Positions 23,622 to 31,762 of a stretch of 46,362 nt of DNA are shown one piece after another. This DNA is from an uncultured Clostridia bacterium. GTDB taxonomy: Bacteria > Bacillota > Clostridia > Christensenellales > Borkfalkiaceae. The translations under genes were made by a program, and so were the position numbers. The stretch lies in NCBI GenBank assembly GCA_945949395.1, contig CAMFEK010000010.1, positions 1 to 46,362 of the forward strand, read 5' to 3'. A model generated the notes under the pieces. The model was not told the DNA's origin and ran no database searches. It saw only the letters and a list, made by a program, of their open reading frames with translations. Position 1 is the first letter of the stretch; the number at the start of each line of letters is the position of its first letter.

Positions 23622-24059
23622 ATGAAAAGTGTCATTCAACGCGTCAAGCAAGCAGAATTAACGGTAGAAGGCGAGCTCATTTCCCGTATCGGTCGGGGGC
23701 TCGTGGTATTTTTCGGCGTTGGCAAGGGGGATCAAGAGGAGTCCTGCTCGCAAATGGCGAAAAAAATTGCAAATATGCGCATCTTTGAAGATGAAAACGG
23801 CAAGATGAATTTGTCCGTCAAGGACGTCGGGGGCGAGATCCTCTTCGTTTCGCAATTCACCCTCTACGGCGATACCTCTCGCGGCAACCGCCCCAGCTTT
23901 ACCATGGCGGAATCGCCCGATCGCGCCAACGCGCTCTATCAAAGAGCCGCCTTGGAGCTTCGCTCGCTCGGCGTTCCCGTAAAAGAAGGGGTGTTCGGCG
24001 CCGATATGCAGATTTCCCAGCTCAATGACGGTCCCGTCACCATCATTCACGAAATTTAA
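23622..24059 (+). CDS. dtd: D-aminoacyl-tRNA deacylase Dtd
   Basis: 145 aa, the usual length. It begins MKSVIQRVKQAELTVEGE as in the family, with the SQFTLYGD motif at about 77-84 and the C-terminal GPVTII motif. It removes D-amino acids (and glycine from tRNA-Ala) mischarged onto tRNA. No ribosome site is present in the 20 bases before the ATG, which follow directly on a strong hairpin. An AAGGA stands on the far side of the hairpin (23577-23581). The start itself is not in doubt. Confidence 0.95.
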   Translation: MKSVIQRVKQAELTVEGELISRIGRGLVVFFGVGKGDQEESCSQMAKKIANMRIFEDENGKMNLSVKDVGGEILFVSQFTLYGDTSRGNRPSFTMAESPDRANALYQRAALELRSLGVPVKEGVFGADMQISQLNDGPVTIIHEI

Positions 24060-24068
24060 GAGGTTTAT

Positions 24069-24908
24069 ATGAAGATCAGATATCTCGGCACGGGCGCGGC
24101 GGAAGGCGTACCCGCCGTCTTTTGCAACTGTCCCGCTTGCAGCAAGGCGCGCCTTCGCGGGGGAAAGGAAATTCATACGCGTGCGCAAGTGCTCATCGAC
24201 GACACGTTCGGCATCGAATTTCCGCCCGACGCGTATCTTCACGCCCTCGCCTATCACCTCGATTTATCGGCAATCAAAAATCTTATTATCACCCATTCCC
24301 ACATGGATCACTTTTATGCGCACGATTTTATCCTGCGCGGGTATAAGTACGCCGCCAATATGTCGAGCGACGTCCTCCGTATTTACGGCAACGAAGAGGT
24401 GTGCAAGGTGTTTTCGGAATGTACCCGCCGCGAATTAAAGGATTGCGTCAAGCCACATCTGTCCATACGGGAATTAAAGCCGTTCACGGAATACGAAATA
24501 GACGGCTTTACGGTGACGCCCCTCGTCGCGCAGCACGCCGCGGCGGAGCAGGCTTTCGTGTATCTCATCGAAAAGGAAGGCAAGGGGTATCTGCATCTGA
24601 CGGATACGGGCAGACCGCCCGAGTCCTTCTATGCCTATCTTGCAGGGTGTGGCAAAAAGGTCGATCTCGTCTGCTTTGATTGCACGTTTTTGCGATTCAC
24701 CAAGGGTGAGATCGGTCGGCACATGGGCATAGAGGACAATATGGCGGTCAAAGAGCGCCTGCTCTCGATGGGCGTATGCGGCGAGAATACGAGGTATCTC
24801 ATCACCCATTACAGCCACAACAGCGAACCGCTGAGCGAGAATCTTTCCGCCATCGAAAAGGAATACGGCGTCACCGCGCTCTACGACGGCATGACGGTGG
24901 AGTGCTGA
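24069..24908 (+). CDS. Metallo-beta-lactamase-fold hydrolase, PhnP-like
   Basis: 279 aa. The metal motif is THSHMDH at 75-81, with further His and Asp residues in AQHAAAEQ, DTGRP and THYSHN. An N-terminal Cys cluster C19, C21, C24 (FCNCPACS) resembles the structural zinc site of PhnP-type phosphodiesterases, which hydrolyse cyclic phosphates. The exact substrate is unknown. It follows dtd by 9 bp. PhnP itself belongs to phosphonate operons, but no phn gene is near, so only the fold class is firm. Confidence 0.8.
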   Translation: MKIRYLGTGAAEGVPAVFCNCPACSKARLRGGKEIHTRAQVLIDDTFGIEFPPDAYLHALAYHLDLSAIKNLIITHSHMDHFYAHDFILRGYKYAANMSSDVLRIYGNEEVCKVFSECTRRELKDCVKPHLSIRELKPFTEYEIDGFTVTPLVAQHAAAEQAFVYLIEKEGKGYLHLTDTGRPPESFYAYLAGCGKKVDLVCFDCTFLRFTKGEIGRHMGIEDNMAVKERLLSMGVCGENTRYLITHYSHNSEPLSENLSAIEKEYGVTALYDGMTVEC

Positions 24909-24949
24909 TCCATTCATATTGCAAGGGCGCCTTTCATATCATAGAAGGT

Positions 24950-25654
24950 ATGAAACGGAAATGGAAATTCTTTCTTGCCATCGGGCTCTGTCTCTTGTTT
25001 TCGTGCGGGGTCTTCCTTTGCAGGCTCACCGCCGCGGCGAATGCGCAAAGGCGGCTCACCGTCGTGCTCGACGCGGGGCACGGCGGCATCGACTGCGGCG
25101 TTTTGGGGCTTTCGACGGGCGTGAAAGAGAGCGATATCAACCTTGCCATCGTCAAAAAGCTGCGCACTTTCCTGCGGGAGAGCGGCGTCAATACGGTGCT
25201 CACCCGTTCCACGGACGCGGGGCTTTACGGCGTCGTCGGGAACGGCATGAAAAAGCGGGATATGCAGATCCGCAAGCAGATCATTGAAAAAGTCTCTCCC
25301 GTCGCCGTAGTGTCCGTTCATCAAAATTCCTATCCGCAGAACAGATCGCATTGCGGCGGACAGGTCTTTTACCGCGCGGATCACGAAAAGGGGGAACTGC
25401 TCGCCGCCGCGATTCAAAAACAGCTCAACGCCGTAAATCCCTTTCGGCAGGACAGGACGATCCACACGGGGGATTATTTTATGCTCAATTGTACCGAAGT
25501 GCCATCCGTCATCGTGGAATGCGGCTTTCTCACCAACGAAAAGGAGGAAAAACTTCTGCAAACGGAGGAATATCAAGCGCAGGTCGCGGGGGGTATCGCG
25601 CAGGGCGTTTTGTCTTTTTTAGCCGTGGAAACGGGAAAGACCTTTCCGATATAG
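24950..25654 (+). CDS. N-acetylmuramoyl-L-alanine amidase, CwlD-like
   Basis: 234 aa from the ATG at 24950. An N-terminal hydrophobic signal or anchor covers about 6-28. The Amidase_3 zinc site is H44 in LDAGHGG, E60, H124 in SVHQNS, and catalytic E190 in VIVECGFLTN. The enzyme cleaves the amide between MurNAc and the stem peptide; CwlD homologues act in spore cortex maturation, but vegetative wall turnover is equally possible. The start is not certain: AAGG almost touches this ATG, and a GTG at 24902 would add 16 residues. A strong terminator follows. Confidence 0.85.
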   Translation: MKRKWKFFLAIGLCLLFSCGVFLCRLTAAANAQRRLTVVLDAGHGGIDCGVLGLSTGVKESDINLAIVKKLRTFLRESGVNTVLTRSTDAGLYGVVGNGMKKRDMQIRKQIIEKVSPVAVVSVHQNSYPQNRSHCGGQVFYRADHEKGELLAAAIQKQLNAVNPFRQDRTIHTGDYFMLNCTEVPSVIVECGFLTNEKEEKLLQTEEYQAQVAGGIAQGVLSFLAVETGKTFPI

Positions 25655-25656
25655 GC

Positions 25657-25689
25657 ATCCGACGAAAAAAACTTCGTCGGATTTTTTTT
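25657..25689 (+). terminator. Rho-independent terminator of the amidase gene
   Basis: TCCGACGAA (25658-25666) and TTCGTCGGA (25673-25681) form a 9-bp stem followed by eight T. Confidence 0.9.
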
Positions 25690-25694
25690 ATCGC

Positions 25695-25723
25695 TTGCCA
25701 TTTGCCTTTGGGTATGGTATAAT
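25695..25723 (+). promoter_or_regulatory. Sigma-A-type promoter of the mrnC-rlmB-sigH unit
   Basis: TTGCCA (25695-25700), 17-bp spacer and a perfect TATAAT (25718-25723) with an upstream TG (extended -10). Confidence 0.8.
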
Positions 25724-25753
25724 GTAAGACGATATTATACCGAAAGGATCGCT

Positions 25754-26161
25754 ATGTTCACGTTAGATTCCACCCTCTCCGTACAGGAAGCCAAACAATT
25801 CAATCCCGTCGTGCTCGCCTTTATCGGCGACGCGGTCTATTCGCTTTACGTTCGGGAGTGGCTTTGTTTTTCCACCGACTATAAGACGGGCGAATTGCAA
25901 AAGAGGACGGCGAGCATCGTCTCGGCGCACGGGCAGAGCGAATTTTTGGAGAGGCTCCTCCCCCTTTTCACGGAAGAGGAAACGGAAATTTTCAAGCGGG
26001 GCAGGAATGCCAAAAAGGGCACCAAGAGCAAAAACGCGAGCGTTTCGGAGTATAACCGTTCCACGGGTTTCGAGGCGGTATTCGGATTTTTGTACGTCAC
26101 GGGGCAGAAAGAGCGGCTAAACGAACTTTTTCAACAGCTAACGCAAGGAGAGAATTTATGA
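25754..26161 (+). CDS. mrnC: Mini-ribonuclease III
   Basis: 135 aa. It has the RNase III catalytic fold without a dsRNA-binding domain: LAFIGDAVYSLYVR with D26 as a catalytic acid, the NAKKGTKSKNASVSEY block, and the second acidic motif FEAVFGFLYVTG. It matures 23S rRNA in Bacillus. The gene stands before rlmB as in other Bacillota, although cysS, the usual gene before it, is not here. It overlaps rlmB by ATGA. Confidence 0.94.
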   Translation: MFTLDSTLSVQEAKQFNPVVLAFIGDAVYSLYVREWLCFSTDYKTGELQKRTASIVSAHGQSEFLERLLPLFTEEETEIFKRGRNAKKGTKSKNASVSEYNRSTGFEAVFGFLYVTGQKERLNELFQQLTQGENL

Positions 26162-26874
26162 AGACGGAAGGCAGAAACGCCGTATACGAATTATTGAAAA
26201 CGGAAAAAACGGTCGATAAAATATTGATGGAAAAGGGCGCGCAAGGCTCTCTTTCCCGCATCTTTGCGGAGGCGAGGAAAAAGGAGATCAAGGTGCAGTT
26301 CGTCGATCGGACGGTTCTCGATAAGGAGAGCGAGACGGGGCATCATCAGGGCGTCATCGCCTTTTCTTCCGACTACGAATACTTTGATCTGCAGGATCTC
26401 ATCGAAAATAAAAAGAGAGCGGATAACGGCTTTGTCATTCTGTGCGACGGCATCGAGGACGTGCATAACTTAGGTTCCATTCTCCGCGTGGCGGAATGCG
26501 CGGGGGCGGACGGGGTGGTAATTCCCAAATCCAACAGCGCGACCGTCAACGAGAGTGTCGTGCGCATCTCTGCCGGCGCCGCCAACCATATCAAGGTGGC
26601 GAAGGTGAGCAACTTAAATCGCGCCATCGACCTCTTAAAGGCGAATGATTATTGGGTCTACGGTCTCGAGGCGGACGGCGAAAGCATCTATCAAGAGGAT
26701 TTTGCCGGCAACGTCGCGCTCGTCATCGGGGGAGAGGATACGGGCGTCAAACGGCTCACCAAGCAAAATTGCGATAAAATTTTGTCCCTCCCCATGTTCG
26801 GCAAGGTCAACTCGTTAAACGCATCCGTCGCGCTGGGCATCGCTGCGTACGAAGTCGTGCGCAAAAAGCTATGA
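26158..26874 (+). CDS. rlmB: 23S rRNA (guanosine-2'-O-)-methyltransferase RlmB/TrmH family
   Basis: 238 aa. An N-terminal L30e-like substrate-binding domain (about 1-75) begins KTEGRNAVYELL. The SPOUT methyltransferase domain has motif 1 around N104-LGSILR, motif 2 VALVIGGEDTGV and motif 3 LPMFGKVNSLNASVA, which form the trefoil knot. It methylates 23S rRNA using SAM. It is coupled by ATGA to both neighbours. In Bacillus yacP lies between rlmB and sigH; here yacP is absent. Confidence 0.93.
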   Translation: MKTEGRNAVYELLKTEKTVDKILMEKGAQGSLSRIFAEARKKEIKVQFVDRTVLDKESETGHHQGVIAFSSDYEYFDLQDLIENKKRADNGFVILCDGIEDVHNLGSILRVAECAGADGVVIPKSNSATVNESVVRISAGAANHIKVAKVSNLNRAIDLLKANDYWVYGLEADGESIYQEDFAGNVALVIGGEDTGVKRLTKQNCDKILSLPMFGKVNSLNASVALGIAAYEVVRKKL

Positions 26875-27431
26875 CGGACGGCGAAAGGGCGCTTGCCGCC
26901 GCCGCGGGGGACAGAAGAGCGGAGGAGGAACTCTTAAAAAAATATTCCGGCCTCGTCCGCAAAAAGGCGAGGGGATTCTTTTTGGTCGGCGGCGAAACGG
27001 AGGACCTCATTCAGGAAGGCATGATCGGGCTTTCCTCCGCCATTCATACCTATAAGCAAGAGGAAGGGGTCTCCTTTTTATCCTATGCGTCCGTCTGCGT
27101 TTCCCGCAAGATCATCGACGCGGTGAAAAATTCTCAAAGGAGAAAGAACCAGCCGCTCAACGATTACGTGTCGATATCCGACGAGATGGAGTTCCCCTCC
27201 ACGGAGGACGCGGAGGAAAATCTCATTCGCATGGAGGATTCCCGCGCGTTCTTTCGGAAGATCGGCGGCATTTTGTCCGACGCGGAGTTTCGCATCGTGG
27301 TGCTGTACATGGAAGGCATGAGCTATGCGGAGATCACGCAGGCGACGGGAAAAAACTATAAAAGCGTGGATAACGCGCTCAGCCGCGCAAAAAAGAAATT
27401 GGCTAAATTGCAACAGGAAGACGGGGAATAA
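26871..27431 (+). CDS. sigH: RNA polymerase sigma-70 family factor, SigH-like
   Basis: 186 aa. Region 2 contains GETEDLIQEGMIGLSSAIHTYKQEEGVSF-type residues (about 40-75, the -10 recognition and core-binding part), and region 4 has a helix-turn-helix at about 145-180 (YAEITQATGKNYKSVDNALSRAKKKL). Length and position after mrnC-rlmB match sigma-H, which in sporulating Bacillota drives early sporulation and stationary-phase genes. Whether this organism sporulates is unknown. Overlaps rlmB by ATGA. Confidence 0.88.
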   Translation: MTDGERALAAAAGDRRAEEELLKKYSGLVRKKARGFFLVGGETEDLIQEGMIGLSSAIHTYKQEEGVSFLSYASVCVSRKIIDAVKNSQRRKNQPLNDYVSISDEMEFPSTEDAEENLIRMEDSRAFFRKIGGILSDAEFRIVVLYMEGMSYAEITQATGKNYKSVDNALSRAKKKLAKLQQEDGE

Positions 27432-27434
27432 TCT

Positions 27435-29120
27435 ATGGCTTATCTCGCATTTTACAGAATGTTCCGACCCGACACGTTCGAGCGCGTCGTTCGTCAGGAG
27501 CATATCATTCAAATTCTAAAAAATCAGATCGCGACCGATCGCATCGGTCACGCCTATCTCTTCTGCGGACCGAGAGGGACGGGTAAAACGACCGTCGCCA
27601 GAATTTTCGCCAAGGCGATCAACTGCAAAACGCCCAGCGGCGGTTCTCCCTGCGGCAGGTGCGAAACCTGTCGCGCGCTTGCCGAGGCGAGCAATCTCGA
27701 CGTCGTGGAGATCGACGCCGCCTCCAACAACGGCGTGGACGAAATGCGCGATCTTCGCGAAAAGGTGCAGTATCCTCCCGTTTCGGCAAAGTATAAAGTT
27801 TATATCATCGACGAAGTCCACATGCTCACCGACAGCGCGTTCAACGCCCTGTTAAAGACGTTGGAGGAGCCGCCCAAGCACGCCGTGTTCATCATGGCGA
27901 CCACCGAGCCGCATAAAATTCCCGCGACCATTTTATCCCGCTGTATGCGCTTTGACTTTAAGTTGCTGCCGCAAGAGGATTTAGAGGATCATCTAAAAGG
28001 GATCTTGCAAAAGATCGGCAAGGAGTACGAAGAAGAGGCGGTTTCCGCCATCGCGCGGGCGGGCGCGGGGAGCGATCGAGATATGCTCTCCCTCGCGGAT
28101 ATGTGCGTGTCCTTCTCTTCGGGCAAACTCACCTACGACGACGTGACCAAAGTTCTCGGCAGCGCCGATTTCTACGAGACGGGCGAACTTTGCGAGGCGG
28201 TGCTTGGCGGCGATAACGGCGCCTCCCTTTCCAAGCTGGAAAAAATATTGTCGGAGGGCAAGAGCATCGGCGTCCTCATCAAGGATTGCTTGAACTTTTT
28301 GAACCGCTGCACGATCGCCAAGATGTGCCGAGACGCGGAAAAAATACTCTCGCTGCCGCAAAAGATGTTCGAGTACGTGAAGGGCGTCGGTGAAAGGGCG
28401 GACGGACATAGGTTGCTCCGCGTCACGGAAATCTTCGCCAAGGCGGAAAACGATATGAAGTATTCCACTTCTCCCCGTATCCTCTTGGAGACGGCAGTCG
28501 TCAAGGCGAGCATGCCGCAAACGGATTATAATATCGATAACCTCATCGCGCGCATCAACGAGCTGGAGGAAAAGCTGAATCGCGGCGTGCCCGCGGCACC
28601 CGCCGCGCGGCAGGAGGAAGCGCGCGTTCCCGAAACGCCGACAATCCAGGAGCCTTCTATCGAGGAGCCTCCTATCGAGGAACCCGTATTCTTCGACGAG
28701 CCGATTTTCGAGACTCCCGTTCCCCCCAAACGGGAGAGGAAGAAGGAGCCGACGGAAAATCCTCCCGTTTTTGAGGCGATGTCGGCGCCCGTCGCGGCGT
28801 CTGCGGATTTCAAGGTGAACACCTTCGGCAAGTTCCTCCGCGCGCTCAGAAAGACGAATAAGAATCCCGTTCTCTTCGTCATGTGTCAGGATCTTCATTC
28901 CTCGTTCGAGGGGGATACCTTCCTGCTCTCGACGGATAGCGAAGTGGTTTATAAGTCCCTGTTAAGGGAGGAGCACACGGCGGCGCTGACGGCGGCGCTT
29001 GCGAGCATCGGCGTCTCCGATTTTAAGGTGACGCTTGCAGGGCATCAGGACGAAAAGAAAATCTCCTTGACGGAGAGCGTCAAGCGGGATTTTCCGGATA
29101 TTAAAATAGAAGAAAGATAA
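27435..29120 (+). CDS. dnaX: DNA polymerase III subunit gamma/tau
   Basis: 561 aa. Walker A is GPRGTGKT at 45-52. A zinc module is formed by C64, C73, C76 and C79. The DEVH Walker B lies at 126-129, and the sensor region follows LLKTLEEPP. Domain III ends near 370. The tail holds a Pro/Glu-rich linker with repeated I-E-E-P units (about 390-450), then a small alpha/beta C-terminal domain. It is the clamp-loader ATPase. No A-rich slippery site for a gamma/tau frameshift was recognised, so tau is probably the only product. Confidence 0.95.
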   Translation: MAYLAFYRMFRPDTFERVVRQEHIIQILKNQIATDRIGHAYLFCGPRGTGKTTVARIFAKAINCKTPSGGSPCGRCETCRALAEASNLDVVEIDAASNNGVDEMRDLREKVQYPPVSAKYKVYIIDEVHMLTDSAFNALLKTLEEPPKHAVFIMATTEPHKIPATILSRCMRFDFKLLPQEDLEDHLKGILQKIGKEYEEEAVSAIARAGAGSDRDMLSLADMCVSFSSGKLTYDDVTKVLGSADFYETGELCEAVLGGDNGASLSKLEKILSEGKSIGVLIKDCLNFLNRCTIAKMCRDAEKILSLPQKMFEYVKGVGERADGHRLLRVTEIFAKAENDMKYSTSPRILLETAVVKASMPQTDYNIDNLIARINELEEKLNRGVPAAPAARQEEARVPETPTIQEPSIEEPPIEEPVFFDEPIFETPVPPKRERKKEPTENPPVFEAMSAPVAASADFKVNTFGKFLRALRKTNKNPVLFVMCQDLHSSFEGDTFLLSTDSEVVYKSLLREEHTAALTAALASIGVSDFKVTLAGHQDEKKISLTESVKRDFPDIKIEER

Positions 29121-29134
29121 AGGAGAATCGTATT

Positions 29135-29464
29135 ATGGCAGGATACAGAGGCGGCATGGGCGGCAATATGCAGAACATCATGAAACAGGCGCAGAAGATG
29201 CAGGAGGACATGCAGCGCATCAGCGCGATGTTGGACGACTGGGAAATCGTCGGCACTTCCGGCGGCGAAGCCGTAGTCGTTTACATGAACGCGAAAAAGA
29301 TCATCAACGGCATCGAACTCGACGAGAGCATCGTCGATCCCACCGACGTGGAGATGCTCGAGGACCTCATCATGGCGGCGATCAACGACGGCTATAAGAA
29401 GGCGGAAGAGGTCTACAAGGAAAAAATGGGACCCTACGGTAACATGAACGGGTTGGATATTTGA
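29135..29464 (+). CDS. ybaB: YbaB/EbfC-family nucleoid-associated protein
   Basis: 109 aa. The family features are a Met/Gln-rich first helix ([16 protein letters not shown]), the central strands [17 protein letters not shown], and a C-terminal helix. YbaB dimers bind DNA. The position between dnaX and recR is near universal. AAAGGAGAAT precedes the ATG, and the stop overlaps the start of recR. Confidence 0.95.
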   Translation: MAGYRGGMGGNMQNIMKQAQKMQEDMQRISAMLDDWEIVGTSGGEAVVVYMNAKKIINGIELDESIVDPTDVEMLEDLIMAAINDGYKKAEEVYKEKMGPYGNMNGLDI

Positions 29465-30057
29465 TGGAAGTCTATATCGAGAGCATCGGAAAACTCATCA
29501 ACGAGTTCAGCAAGCTCCCCGGCGTGGGCAAAAAGAGCGCGCAGCGCTATGCGTATAAGATCATCGATATGTCGGAGGCGGACGCCCGTCGCTTTGCCGA
29601 CGCCATCGTCGGCGTCAAGCAAAAGGTGAAATATTGCAAGGTTTGCGGCAACTTCACCGAAAACGACACCTGCGATATCTGCCGCCTGCGCGACAAGGGC
29701 GTGATCTGCGTCGTCAAAGAGCCGAAAGACGTCATCGCTTTGGAAAAATTGCACGAGTATAAGGGCGTGTATCACGTGCTCCACGGCGTCATCGATCCCA
29801 TCAACGGCGTCGGACCCAACGATATCCGCATCAAACAGCTCCTCTCCCGCGTGGGGGAAGGGGGCGTGAAGGAAGTCATCATGGCGACCAACCCCGACGT
29901 GGAAGGCGAGGCTACGGCGATGTATATCGCTAAGCTCTTAAAGCCGCTCGGCGTCAAGGTCACTCGCTTGGCGCACGGTATTCCTATCGGCTCGGAGATC
30001 GAATATACCGACGATATCACGCTTTCGCGCGCGCTGATCGATCGCAAGGAGATATAG
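29464..30057 (+). CDS. recR: Recombination protein RecR
   Basis: 197 aa. An N-terminal helix-hairpin-helix ([15 protein letters not shown]), a four-Cys zinc finger ([16 protein letters not shown]), and a Toprim domain starting [14 protein letters not shown]. RecR loads RecA with RecO at gapped DNA. The ATG at 29464 is preferred; a TTG directly before it would add one residue. Overlaps ybaB by one base. The Walker-B-like C-terminal motif ends the protein in the normal way. Confidence 0.95.
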   Translation: MEVYIESIGKLINEFSKLPGVGKKSAQRYAYKIIDMSEADARRFADAIVGVKQKVKYCKVCGNFTENDTCDICRLRDKGVICVVKEPKDVIALEKLHEYKGVYHVLHGVIDPINGVGPNDIRIKQLLSRVGEGGVKEVIMATNPDVEGEATAMYIAKLLKPLGVKVTRLAHGIPIGSEIEYTDDITLSRALIDRKEI

Positions 30058-30118
30058 CCCCTTTGCCGAGGCGAGAACAATCATTTATTTATCCTTTTTC
30101 AGGAGGTATCCGAAAATT

Positions 30119-31105
30119 ATGAAAATATCCGTATTAGGTTGCGGAAGATGGGGCTCCTTTATCGCATGGTATCTCGCGAACAAGGGGTACGACGTGTATT
30201 CCTGGGGACCCGAGGAGGACTATTCCTATAAAGTTTTGAAGGAGACGGGCAAAAACGAATACGTTTCGCTCGATCCCCGTATCACCCTCACTTGCAATTT
30301 GCAGGAGGCGGTGGAGCACGCGGAGATCATCATCATCTCCATCAGCTCGCAGGGCTTGGACGGCTTTATCAAGCGTATTCGGGCGTTTGACGTGTCGGAT
30401 AAAAACTTCGTGCTCTGCATGAAGGGCATCGAGGTCTCGACGGGCAGACGCCTTTCCGAGGTGCTGACCGATAACGGCATTTCCCCCGAACGCATCGCCG
30501 TTTGGGTGGGCCCCGGTCACATTCAGGCGTTCGTTCAGGGGATCCCCAACTGCATGGTCATCGATTCTCAAAACGAGGAGCTAAAGCGGTATCTTGCAGA
30601 CAATTTCAAGAGCGAGCTCATTCGCTTTTACTACGGCGACGACCTCATCGGCACGGAGATCGGCGCGGCGGCAAAGAACGTGATGGGCATCTTGGCGGGC
30701 ATGCTCGATGGCTGCGGGCTCGTGTCCTTAAAGGGACCCTTGATGAGCCGCGGCGCGCGGGAAGTCGCGCGTCTGATCCGCGCCATGGGCGGCAACGAGC
30801 TTTCCGCTTACGGTCTCGCGCACCTCGGCGATTACGAAACCACCCTCTTTTCTCCCTATTCGCATAACCGCGCGTACGGCGAACTGCTCGTGCAGGGCAA
30901 GAAGTTCGAGAAACTCGCCGAAGGCGTCACGACGGCGGCGGCGATGAAAAAGCTCGGCGAAAAGTACGGCGTCGATCTGCCTTTGACGAACACCGTGTAC
31001 GAAGTTTGCTATACGCAGAAGGATGTGGAGGATTATAAGTCTCTCGCCTCCGAAGTGCTCTCCAAGCTCTTCTCCCGAGACACCAAAACAGAATTTTATC
31101 AGTAA
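30119..31105 (+). CDS. gpsA: Glycerol-3-phosphate dehydrogenase [NAD(P)+] GpsA
   Basis: 328 aa. The dinucleotide-binding loop reads GCGRWG (residues 8-13) instead of the usual GxGSWG. Catalytic lysine K186 lies in GAAAKNVMGI, and KGPLMSRGAREVARL and GDYETTLFSPYSHNR match the substrate domain. The enzyme makes sn-glycerol-3-phosphate for phospholipids. AGGAGG lies 11 bases ahead of the ATG. A strong terminator follows, so it is either the end of the dnaX-recR unit or a single gene. Confidence 0.9.
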   Translation: MKISVLGCGRWGSFIAWYLANKGYDVYSWGPEEDYSYKVLKETGKNEYVSLDPRITLTCNLQEAVEHAEIIIISISSQGLDGFIKRIRAFDVSDKNFVLCMKGIEVSTGRRLSEVLTDNGISPERIAVWVGPGHIQAFVQGIPNCMVIDSQNEELKRYLADNFKSELIRFYYGDDLIGTEIGAAAKNVMGILAGMLDGCGLVSLKGPLMSRGAREVARLIRAMGGNELSAYGLAHLGDYETTLFSPYSHNRAYGELLVQGKKFEKLAEGVTTAAAMKKLGEKYGVDLPLTNTVYEVCYTQKDVEDYKSLASEVLSKLFSRDTKTEFYQ

Positions 31106-31112
31106 AAACGCA

Positions 31113-31145
31113 AGCGGCTTTGTCCTTATTGACAAAGCCGCTTTT
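31113..31145 (+). terminator. Rho-independent terminator of gpsA
   Basis: GCGGCTTTGTC (31114-31124) pairs perfectly with GACAAAGCCGC (31131-31141); TTTT follows. Confidence 0.9.
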
Positions 31146-31175
31146 GCATAAATATAAGAAAAAATCCCCACAATA
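31146..31175 (+). promoter_or_regulatory. Possible forespore sigma (sigma-G/F-like) promoter of spoVAC
   Basis: GCATAA (31146-31151), a 17-bp spacer and CACAATA (31169-31175) approach the Bacillus sigma-G pattern (gHATRn and CATnHTA; one mismatch in the -10). No sigma-A promoter is evident. It lies about 96 bases before the gene. Tentative. Confidence 0.4.
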
Positions 31176-31271
31176 AGGGTATGAAAAATAAAATCAGACG
31201 GGGTGAAAACATTTGCACCAAGGACGAGAGGGAAAGCCTTCACGCGGGGTTCGTCGCTCGGGAGGGGAGAG

Positions 31272-31727
31272 TTGACCGGCAAAAATAAGGAAAATTACAA
31301 TAAGGAATACATCGAATACGTAAGGAGTTTCGATCCGCCCACCAAGCATTTCCGCAACTGCTGGCGCGCCTTCATCGTCGGCGGATTTATCTGCTGCATC
31401 GGGCAGTTCTTCCGCTATATGCTCTCCTTTTTGGGCTTGACGGGAGACGTGCTCGCGGGGAGCGTGTCCATTCTCCTCATATTTTTGGGCTGCCTTTTGA
31501 CGGGTTTCGGCGTGTACGACCGCATCGGCAGAAACGCGGGGGCGGGTTCCATCGTTCCCATCACGGGGTTTGCCAACTCCGTCGCCTCTCCTGCGATGGA
31601 ATTCAAAACGGAAGGCTATATTTACGGTCTCGCCGCCAAAATGTTTATCGTGGCGGGACCCATCATCGTCTACGGCGTGCTCGCCGGCACGGCGGTAGGC
31701 ATCATCTACTGGCTGTTAAGTCTATAA
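31272..31727 (+). CDS. spoVAC: Stage V sporulation protein AC (SpoVAC)
   Basis: 151 aa from a TTG start at 31272. GGAGG (31261-31265) with six bases of spacing and the normal SpoVAC length (about 150 aa) support it. Several membrane segments are visible, with the signature PITGFANSVASPAMEFKTEG followed by GLAAKMFIVAGPIIVYG. SpoVAC belongs to the channel that moves dipicolinic acid into and out of spores. Its usual partners spoVAD and spoVAE are absent: a terminator follows at once. It is therefore an orphan here; partners may lie elsewhere. Confidence 0.85.
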   Translation: MTGKNKENYNKEYIEYVRSFDPPTKHFRNCWRAFIVGGFICCIGQFFRYMLSFLGLTGDVLAGSVSILLIFLGCLLTGFGVYDRIGRNAGAGSIVPITGFANSVASPAMEFKTEGYIYGLAAKMFIVAGPIIVYGVLAGTAVGIIYWLLSL

Positions 31728-31732
31728 GGAAA

Positions 31733-31762
31733 GGGGCGAACGTCGTTCGCCCCCGTTTTTTT
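31733..31762. terminator. Terminator between spoVAC and the convergent HAD gene
   Basis: GGGGCGAA (31733-31740) pairs with TTCGCCCC (31746-31753), followed by CG and seven T. The T tract overlaps the stop codon of the minus-strand gene. Confidence 0.85.

Noticed and set aside
27435..29120. Programmed frameshift in dnaX giving a gamma form
   Set aside because: No A-rich slippery heptamer with a following stem was found in the coding frame.
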